DNA of 48,303 nt from CAYFMP01 sp964344215 (GTDB lineage Bacteria > Pseudomonadota > Alphaproteobacteria > Rhodospirillales > Casp-alpha2). Both the position numbers and the translations under genes were made by a program. A model generated the notes under the pieces. The model was not told where the DNA came from and ran no database searches. It saw nothing but the letters and a program-made list of their open reading frames with translations. The DNA is taken from positions 1 to 48,303 of the forward strand of contig CAYFMP010000023.1 in NCBI GenBank assembly GCA_964344215.1. Direction: 5' to 3'. Of the stretch, positions 42,566-48,303 are shown one piece after another. Each line of letters starts with the position of its first letter. The stretch's first letter is position 1.

Positions 42566-45226
42566 TCAGCCGGCCTTGCCGAGCGCCGTCTCGATGGCGT
42601 CCAGGGCCTTCTGTCCGCCGGCGCCATCGGGGCCGCCGGCCTGCGCCATGTCGGGACGTCCGCCGCCGCCCTTCCCGCCGAGAGCCTCGGAGCCGGCGCG
42701 CACCAGATCGACGGCGCTGATCCTGTCGGTCAGGTCGTCGGTGACGCCGACCACCAGCGAGGCCTTGCCGTCGGTCGTCGAGACGACGGCGACGACGCCG
42801 GAGCCGACCTGTTGCTTGAGGTCGTCGGCCAGGCTCTTGAGTTCCTTGGCGGGCACCCCGTCCAACAGCTTCGGGGTGAACTTGACGCCGCCGACCTCCT
42901 TGACTTCGGCCGCCGCCTGGCCGCCGCCTCCGGTCGCCGCCTGGCGGCGCGCATCGCTGAGCTCGCGCTCCATCCGGCGGCGCTCGTCGAGCAACGCCCG
43001 GACGCGCTCCGGCACGTCTGTCGGCTGGATCTTCAGGAGCGCCGCGGTTTCGCCGAGGGCGCGCTCGGTTTCGGCGAAATACTCCCGCGCGCCGGCCCCG
43101 GTCAACGCCTCTAGGCGCCTGACCCCGGCGGCGACGGCACTTTCCGAGGTCACCGTAAAGAGCCCGATGTCGCCGGTCCGCGCCACATGAGTGCCGCCGC
43201 AAAGCTCGGTCGAGTAGGCGGCGCCCGTATCCGACCCCGCCTCCGTCCCCATCGAGACGACGCGCACCTCTTCACCGTACTTCTCGCCGAACAGGGCCAT
43301 GGCGCCGGCGGCGACGGCGGCGTCGGGCTCCATCAGGTGGGTGACGACCTCGGCGTTGGCGGCGATCTGGGCGTTGACGTCGGCCGCCACCTGGTCGAGC
43401 TCGGCCGCCTCGATGGCCTTTGGGTGGCTGATGTCGAAGCGCAGCCGGTCTGGCGCCACCAGCGATCCCTTCTGGGTGACGTGATCGCCCAATCGGCGGC
43501 GCAGGGCTTCGTGCAACAGGTGGGTGGCCGAGTGGTTGGCGCGGGTCCTGGCCCGGCGCATCGAGTCGACCTCGAGGACGACCTCGTCGCCGACACGGAT
43601 CGCGTGCTGGCCGACGGTGCCGTAATGGACGTGCAGGTCGTCGACCTTCTTCTGGGTGTCGGTGACCTCGAAGCGGCCCTCATCGCCGTGAAGAATGGCG
43701 CCGGTGTCGCCGACCTGGCCGCCCGATTCGCCGTAGAACGGCGTCTGGTTGACGACGATCGCCGCTTCGGCGCCGGGCTGGGCCTCGTCGACCGGCCGGC
43801 CGGCCGCGACGATAGCGACGACCTGCGCTTCGGCCCGTTCGGTCTCGTAGCCGAGGAAGTCGGTGGCGCCGACCCGCTCGCGGACATCGAACCAGACCGC
43901 CTCCTCGGCCGCGTCGCCGGAACCGGCCCAGGCCTTGCGCGCCTCTTCGCGCTGGCGCTCCATGGCGGCGTCGAAGGCCGCCGTGTCGACGCTCATGTTG
44001 CGGCCCCTGAGCGCGTCCTGGGTGAGATCGAGGGGAAAGCCGTAGGTGTCGTAGAGCTTAAACGCGGTGTCGCCGTCGAGCTCGCCGCCGTCGCCGAGAT
44101 CGGCGCTCGCCTCGTCGAGCAGCTTGAGGCCCTTCTCCAGGGTCTTCTTGAAGCGGGTCTCCTCGAGCTTCAGGGTCTCGGTGACCAGGGCCTCGGCCCG
44201 GGCCAGCTCGGGAAACGCGTGGCCCATCTGATCGACCAGGGCCGGCACCAGCTTCCACATCAACGGTTCCTCGCAGCCCATCAGCTCGGCGTGGCGCATG
44301 GCGCGGCGCATGATCCGCCGGAGCACGTAGCCGCGGCCCTCGTTCGACGGCAAAACGCCGTCGGTAATCAAAAAACTCGTCGCCCGCAGGTGATCGGCGA
44401 TGACCCGGTGCGAGACGTTGTGCTGGCCCGTCGCATCGACGCCGGAGGCCTCGGCCGAGGCCGCGATCAGGACGCGGAACAGGTCGGTCTCGTAGTTGTC
44501 GTGGGTGCCCTGCATGACGGCGGCGATGCGTTCCAGGCCCATGCCGGTGTCGATCGAGGGTTTCGGCAGCTCGACGCGCTGGTCCGGCGTCACCTGTTCG
44601 AACTGCATGAAGACCAGGTTCCAGATCTCGATGAAACGGTCGCCGTCCTCGTTCTCCGAGCCCGGCGGGCCGCCCTCGATGCCGGGACCGTGGTCGTAGA
44701 AGATCTCCGAGCACGGGCCGCATGGGCCGGTGTCGCCCATCGCCCAGAAATTGTCGGAGGTCGGGATGCGGATGATCTTGTCGTCGGGAAGCCCGGCCAC
44801 CTTCGCCCAAAGGGCGGCGGCGTCCTCGTCGGACGAGTGCACGGTGACCAGCAGCCTGTCCTCGGACAGGCCGAACTCCCTGGTCACCAGGTTCCACGAC
44901 AGCTCGATGGCGAGCTCCTTGAAGTAGTCGCCGAACGAGAAATTGCCGAGCATCTCGAAGAAGGTGTGGTGGCGGGCCGTGTAGCCGACGTTCTCCAAGT
45001 CGTTGTGCTTGCCGCCGGCGCGCACGCACTTCTGCGAGGTGACGGCGCGGTTATAGTCGCGCGCTTCCAAGCCGGTGAAGACGTTCTTGAACTGCACCAT
45101 GCCGGCGTTGGTGAACATCAGCGTCGGGTCGTTGGTCGGCACCAGCGACGACGAGCCGACGACCTCGTGGCCGGTGGCGGCGAAATAGTCGAGGAACGCC
45201 TTGCGGATGTCGTTGACCGTCTGCAT
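42566..45226 (-). CDS. alaS: Alanyl-tRNA synthetase
   Basis: Charges tRNA-Ala and edits Ser/Gly mischarging. 886 aa. Recognised by NDIRKAFLDYFAATGHEVVG, SLVPTNDPTLMFTNAGMVQF, HHTFFEMLGNFSFGDYFKE, DTGMGLERIAAVMQG and YVLRRIMRRAMRH. The editing-domain zinc motifs HSATH (about 560) and CGGTH (about 675) and a C-terminal C-Ala domain are also present. ATG 45226 gives the family start MQTVNDIRKAF; no clear ribosome site. It follows recA on the same strand, as in many proteobacteria, with a terminator between. Confidence 0.97.
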   Translation of the reverse strand: MQTVNDIRKAFLDYFAATGHEVVGSSSLVPTNDPTLMFTNAGMVQFKNVFTGLEARDYNRAVTSQKCVRAGGKHNDLENVGYTARHHTFFEMLGNFSFGDYFKELAIELSWNLVTREFGLSEDRLLVTVHSSDEDAAALWAKVAGLPDDKIIRIPTSDNFWAMGDTGPCGPCSEIFYDHGPGIEGGPPGSENEDGDRFIEIWNLVFMQFEQVTPDQRVELPKPSIDTGMGLERIAAVMQGTHDNYETDLFRVLIAASAEASGVDATGQHNVSHRVIADHLRATSFLITDGVLPSNEGRGYVLRRIMRRAMRHAELMGCEEPLMWKLVPALVDQMGHAFPELARAEALVTETLKLEETRFKKTLEKGLKLLDEASADLGDGGELDGDTAFKLYDTYGFPLDLTQDALRGRNMSVDTAAFDAAMERQREEARKAWAGSGDAAEEAVWFDVRERVGATDFLGYETERAEAQVVAIVAAGRPVDEAQPGAEAAIVVNQTPFYGESGGQVGDTGAILHGDEGRFEVTDTQKKVDDLHVHYGTVGQHAIRVGDEVVLEVDSMRRARTRANHSATHLLHEALRRRLGDHVTQKGSLVAPDRLRFDISHPKAIEAAELDQVAADVNAQIAANAEVVTHLMEPDAAVAAGAMALFGEKYGEEVRVVSMGTEAGSDTGAAYSTELCGGTHVARTGDIGLFTVTSESAVAAGVRRLEALTGAGAREYFAETERALGETAALLKIQPTDVPERVRALLDERRRMERELSDARRQAATGGGGQAAAEVKEVGGVKFTPKLLDGVPAKELKSLADDLKQQVGSGVVAVVSTTDGKASLVVGVTDDLTDRISAVDLVRAGSEALGGKGGGGRPDMAQAGGPDGAGGQKALDAIETALGKAG

Positions 45227-45292
45227 GGCGGCTAATTTAGGCGGCAACGGTCGGGAACGAAAGGGTTTCTAGGGAACAAGCCGGAAACGCGG

Positions 45293-45324
45293 AAAACGCG
45301 GCCTTTCGGGGGAAAAAGGCCGCG
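45293..45324 (-). terminator. Intrinsic terminator of recA
   Basis: On the minus strand a perfect 10-bp stem, CGCGGCCTTT/AAAGGCCGCG (45324-45315/45306-45297), is followed by TTTT. A second hairpin ACGGGG-TGT-CCCCGT lies nearer the recA stop (about 45352-45366) and has no T run. Confidence 0.85.
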
Positions 45325-45425
45325 CTTCCCGGCGGACGTCCCGGAGGGCTTACGGGGTGTCCCCGTCAAAACAACGACGGGGGAGCCCGGGACGGGGGGA
45401 TTTCGGTGATCGGGGAGATCGCCGC

Positions 45426-46550
45426 CTATTCGCCGGCCGCCGCCTCGCCTTTCTTGCCGACGTCGCCTTCACCCTCGCCCGTTTCGGCGTCGGCCGGGTG
45501 GCCGACCATCATCTCTTCGGAGATCAGGCCGGCGTTCTGGCGGATCAGCGCCTCGATCCGGTTGGCGACCTCGGGGTTCTCCTTGAGGTAGGTCTTGGCG
45601 TTCTCGCGGCCCTGGCCGATGCGCTCGGAATTGTACGAGAACCAGGATCCCGACTTGTCGACGACGCCGGCCTGGATGCCGAGGTCGAGGAGCTCGCCGG
45701 CCTTCGAGAACCCCTCGCCGTACATGATGTCGAACTCGACCATCTTGAACGGCGGGGCCAGCTTGTTTTTGACGATCTTGACGCGGGTCTGGTTGCCGAC
45801 CACCTCGTCGCGGTCCTTCAAGGCGCCGATGCGGCGGATCTCCATGCGGATCGAGGAGTAGAACTTCAAGGCGTTGCCGCCGGTCGTGGTCTCCGGGTTG
45901 CCGAACATGACGCCGATCTTCATGCGGATCTGGTTGATGAAGATGATCAGTGTGTTCGACTTCGAGACCGAGGAAGTCAGTTTGCGCAGCGCCTGGCTCA
46001 TCAACCGCGCTTGAAGCCCGACGTGGTGATCGCCCATCTCGCCTTCGAGCTCGGCCCTGGGCACCAGGGCGGCCACCGAATCGACGACCAGCACGTCGAT
46101 GGCGCCGGAGCGGACCAGGGTGTCGGCGATCTCCAAGGCCTGCTCGCCGGCGTCGGGCTGCGAGATCAGCAGTTCGTCGACGTCGACGCCGAGTTTCTTG
46201 GCGTAGACCGGATCGAGGGCGTGCTCGGCGTCGATGAAGGCGCACGCGCCGCCGACCTTCTGCGCCTCGGCGATGGCATGCAGCGCCAGCGTCGTCTTGC
46301 CTGACGCCTCGGGGCCGTAGACCTCGACGACGCGGCCTCTCGGCAGGCCGCCGATGCCAAGCGCGATGTCGAGGCTGATCGAGCCGGTCGAGATGACCTC
46401 GGTCTCGACCACTTCTCGCTGCCCGAGCTTCATGATCGAGCCCTTGCCGAAGGCGCGTTCGATCTGGCTGACGGCGGCGTCCAACGCCTTGTTCTTGTCC
46501 ACGTTGTCCTTTTCCACGACCCTCAGGGGCGCGTTCGAGTTGTTCGACAT
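45426..46550 (-). CDS. recA: Recombinase A
   Basis: DNA-dependent ATPase of homologous recombination and the coprotease that triggers LexA self-cleavage. 374 aa. Walker A is GPEASGKTTLALH (about 68-80) and Walker B VLVVDSVAALVPRAE. DNA-binding loops include GDHHVGLQARLMSQALRK and IFINQIRMKIGVMFGNPETT followed by GGNALKFYSS. The tail is acidic (ETGEGEGDVGKKGE), as usual. ATG 46550 has AGGA upstream and gives MSNNSNAPLRV; an extension to 46592 is unlikely. A candidate LexA box lies about 80 bp upstream. Confidence 0.98.
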   Translation of the reverse strand: MSNNSNAPLRVVEKDNVDKNKALDAAVSQIERAFGKGSIMKLGQREVVETEVISTGSISLDIALGIGGLPRGRVVEVYGPEASGKTTLALHAIAEAQKVGGACAFIDAEHALDPVYAKKLGVDVDELLISQPDAGEQALEIADTLVRSGAIDVLVVDSVAALVPRAELEGEMGDHHVGLQARLMSQALRKLTSSVSKSNTLIIFINQIRMKIGVMFGNPETTTGGNALKFYSSIRMEIRRIGALKDRDEVVGNQTRVKIVKNKLAPPFKMVEFDIMYGEGFSKAGELLDLGIQAGVVDKSGSWFSYNSERIGQGRENAKTYLKENPEVANRIEALIRQNAGLISEEMMVGHPADAETGEGEGDVGKKGEAAAGE

Positions 46551-46626
46551 GGGCGTATCCTCTCTTATTCCATATGGCGTCTCGGGATGCAAACGGCCCC
46601 GGTGGCGCCGCCGATTCGCGATCAGG

Positions 46627-46641
46627 GTACATGTTTTGTTC
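46627..46641 (-). promoter_or_regulatory. Candidate LexA operator of recA
   Basis: The sequence GTAC-N7-GTTC (plus strand) is one base off the alphaproteobacterial LexA box GTTC-N7-GTTC, with the N7 (ATGTTTT) in the usual AT-rich form. It lies 77-91 bp before the recA start, where such boxes are expected. Confidence 0.6.
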
Positions 46642-46785
46642 TTATGCGCAAGAGTTTTTTATAAGCGTTTGTTTTCACACACGAAATCATCTCCGCTTTC
46701 ATGTTGTGTTCTGCAAGAGTCGGGCGCGGCGCTGAAAGAAGTTCGCCGGATGCGGGTGGCGGGACGATGGGGCCACCCCGACGAT

Positions 46786-46850
46786 CCTTCGACACGGGCC
46801 TTCGGCCCTGCTCATGACGAGGACTCCTCGCAATCGTCATTCCCGCCCCT
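46786..46850. repeat. REP-like palindromic element
   Basis: The segment has GGGCC-TTC-GGCCC (46796-46808) and CGAGGA-c-TCCTCG (46818-46830), flanked by ATCCTTCGACAC and GTCATTCCCGCC, resembling the dispersed extragenic palindromes of alphaproteobacterial genomes. It lies between recA and the toxin-antitoxin genes. The remaining bases of 46551-46872 hold the recA promoter region and nothing else I can support. Confidence 0.55.
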
Positions 46851-46872
46851 GGTAGATGGGTAGGGGTTTCGA

Positions 46873-47160
46873 TTAGGCGTGCAGGGCGCGGATCACCGTC
46901 TCCGGCTCGCGCTCGATGACCCGCAACAGGGCGACGGCCGGCCCGTCCGGCTGGCGGCGTCCCTGTTCCCAATTGCGCAGCGTGCCGACGGAGATTCGGA
47001 AGAGCGCGGCGAACTTGGGCTGCGACAACCCGGTCTTGGCGCGGACCGCCTTCACGTCGACGACCTCGACGACGCGGGCCTTGCCCCGGCTCTCGTCGCC
47101 CTCGGCATAAGCCCGGGCGTCCTCGAGGCCGGCCAGAATGTTGTCGAATGCCTTGCTCAT
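46873..47160 (-). CDS. HTH antitoxin/regulator of a RelE-type toxin (HigA/NadS-like)
   Basis: 95-residue DNA-binding protein with an Xre-type helix-turn-helix: VRAKTGLSQPKFAALFRIS and VGTLRNWEQGRRQPDGPA (about 40-76). The N-terminal 35 residues are predicted helical and probably contact the toxin. Its ATG overlaps the toxin stop (ATGA), so the two are translationally coupled with toxin first, the order of HigBA-type modules. Antitoxins of this kind usually repress their own operon. Confidence 0.87.
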   Translation of the reverse strand: MSKAFDNILAGLEDARAYAEGDESRGKARVVEVVDVKAVRAKTGLSQPKFAALFRISVGTLRNWEQGRRQPDGPAVALLRVIEREPETVIRALHA

Positions 47161-47504
47161 TTACTTTCTCCGTAGGTCCGGCAGACGGCTTTGGCGGCCT
47201 TGGCCAGACGATTGCGTTCTTCTCTGGATAGGTTGCTCTTCTCGTTCTTGGCGAACAGAGCGACCAGAAAAACCGGCCCGTCCTCTCCGCAATTGAGATA
47301 GACGAACCGCAGGCTGCCGCTCTTGCCGCGCCCCGGCAACGCGAATCGGGCCTTGCGGCAACCGCCCGTCCCGACCATGGTTTCGCCGCACTCCGGGTCT
47401 TCAGCGACCATGACCGCGATTCGCTGACGCTGCGCCTCGCTGAGCAGACGTTTCGCCCGCGCCGCGAAGTTCGCTGTCTCGACGACGGTGACCAGCTTGG
47501 TCAA
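47157..47504 (-). CDS. RelE/HigB-superfamily toxin
   Basis: 115-residue, basic protein of the RelE/ParE toxin superfamily. Members of the HigB/RelE type cut mRNA at the ribosome. Diagnostic features are VVETANFAARAKRLLSEAQR, GTGGCRKARFALPGRGKSGS followed by LRFVYLNCGEDG, and LFAKNEKSNLSREERNRL. Only a TTG (47504) fits the start, with no strong ribosome site, so the first residues are uncertain. It is upstream of its antitoxin, with a 4-bp overlap. Confidence 0.87.
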   Translation of the reverse strand: MTKLVTVVETANFAARAKRLLSEAQRQRIAVMVAEDPECGETMVGTGGCRKARFALPGRGKSGSLRFVYLNCGEDGPVFLVALFAKNEKSNLSREERNRLAKAAKAVCRTYGESK

Positions 47505-47668
47505 ATTCGAATATACGCCATTGACGTACCTTTTTCAAGCAACACTCGCAGCGTTGGCGCACAAGGACACGCTGAGGTAGAACAGGGTTGGGCAATGACC
47601 GTCCGCAACTACTCTCTTAATAATTTGATTGCGGGACGATTGTTGTGACGGAAAGAGCGAGACAAAGA

Positions 47669-48268
47669 ATGGGAGCGAATACAAGGTTAAAAACGTCGTT
47701 TAAGAAACCGATAGCATTTCTCTCCGTCATCGCAGTTGCTATCTCTCTAGTGAGCGACCACGTCCATGCTTCGGCCGAGTTGTGCGAAGTGTTCGCACCC
47801 AATCCGTTCGACCTCAAGCCCTCTACGAAACCTGCCGCCGACAACGAATTCGATGTGACGGAAGCTCTTAAAGTTTGTGGAGAAGCAGCGAGGTTTGAAC
47901 CCGACAATCCGAGAGTGCTTTTTCAATTGGGAATGGTGTTTTTTCAAAACGGCGAAGTTACGAAGTCTATTCCGTGGTTTGAAAAAGCCGCGCGCCTGAA
48001 CCACCCTATTGCACAGTTGCGCGCCGGAGAACTCTTCTATTGCGTAGCGGAGAAGTGTTCAGATTACCGAGAAGCCTTGGGTTTCTTTGAGCGAGCTTCT
48101 CGAAACGGAGAACGCCTAGCCGACTACTACCTGGGAGCAATGTACATTTCGGGGCAAGGTGTTCGACCAGATTTGCCGAAAGCGGTACAACTATTTTCAT
48201 CCGCGGCCGAGGCAGGTTTCCCAGAGGCTAAGTTCGCCTTGGCGAGGCATTATACCAGGCGACATTGA
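47669..48268 (+). CDS. Exported Sel1/TPR-like repeat protein
   Basis: 199-residue protein. A signal peptide (FLSVIAVAISLVSDHVHASA) precedes three Sel1-like repeats: FQLGMVFFQNGEVTKSIPWF, then LRAGELFYCVAEKCSDYREA, and ADYYLGAMYISGQGVRPDLP with KAVQLFSSAAEAGFPEAKFA. Such repeats mediate protein contacts. Base composition is clearly more AT-rich than in all core genes here, suggesting later acquisition. ATG 47669 is preferred; a GTG at 47645 is possible. It is next to the toxin-antitoxin module but divergent from it. Confidence 0.78.
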   Translation: MGANTRLKTSFKKPIAFLSVIAVAISLVSDHVHASAELCEVFAPNPFDLKPSTKPAADNEFDVTEALKVCGEAARFEPDNPRVLFQLGMVFFQNGEVTKSIPWFEKAARLNHPIAQLRAGELFYCVAEKCSDYREALGFFERASRNGERLADYYLGAMYISGQGVRPDLPKAVQLFSSAAEAGFPEAKFALARHYTRRH

Positions 48269-48303
48269 TGGTGACTCGAAACGGGATTCCCATATTTTGT
48301 ATT

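Noticed and set aside
43187..45235. 682-residue plus-strand ORF over alaS
   Set aside because: Antisense shadow of alaS, with no domain and His/Asp/Val-rich shadow composition.

Overview
The window looks like about 48 kb of an alphaproteobacterial chromosome, probably from a Rhodospirillales-type, Q-cytochrome-using, chemotactic organism. Base composition is high-GC throughout. Supporting signs are the three-subunit transhydrogenase (pntAA/pntAB/pntB), a COQ9-family gene beside rpsU, the roughly 1160-residue fused indolepyruvate:ferredoxin oxidoreductase, a CheZ-like phosphatase and an alphaproteobacterial-type LexA box at recA. Two N runs (9759-9778, 23593-23602) mark this as a gapped draft scaffold. 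Both fall inside genes, and frame analysis shows neither run has a length consistent with its gene's reading frame.

Layout. 1-3.2 kb: 3' end of purE, an unknown protein, a convincing unannotated small-RNA candidate (about 1420-1546), COQ9-family protein, peptide deformylase and divergent rpsU. 3.2-6.3 kb: pntAA-pntAB-pntB operon. 6.4-9.2 kb: an accessory patch with a GH24 lysozyme fused to peptidoglycan-binding-like repeats, a divergent exported protein and a dead fragment of a second lysozyme. 9.3-13.2 kb: creatinase, a two-subunit ThDP decarboxylase resembling sulfopyruvate decarboxylase, a RidA-family protein and an EamA exporter. 13.2-17.6 kb: a degenerate class III cyclase-like protein, an ABC1/UbiB-type kinase and an M3 oligopeptidase. 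17.7-23.9 kb: acyl-CoA ligase, a small membrane protein, a remnant of a second acyl-CoA ligase 3' end, EamA transporter, UDP-glucuronate-epimerase-like protein, a Cys-rich unknown and a putative Fe(II)/2OG dioxygenase. 24-33.4 kb: indolepyruvate oxidoreductase, CBS protein, AEC transporter/rarD/pyruvate kinase operon, an unknown, CheZ-like protein and exported cyclophilin. 34-42.6 kb: SBP-PAS-PAS histidine kinase, a scar made of two gene remnants, cyclase-TolB-TPR protein, MscS channel, and an MFS/AraC divergent pair. 42.6-48.3 kb: alaS, recA with terminator and LexA box, a REP-like element, a RelE/HigA-type toxin-antitoxin pair and a Sel1-repeat protein.

Most genes are core metabolism or common sensors. 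The accessory and most informative stretches are the sRNA locus, the lysozyme patch, the creatinase/ThDP cluster, the acyl-CoA ligase scar and the remnant scar at 36.5-36.9 kb. I did not find a CRISPR array, transposase, integrase, tRNA or rRNA gene.
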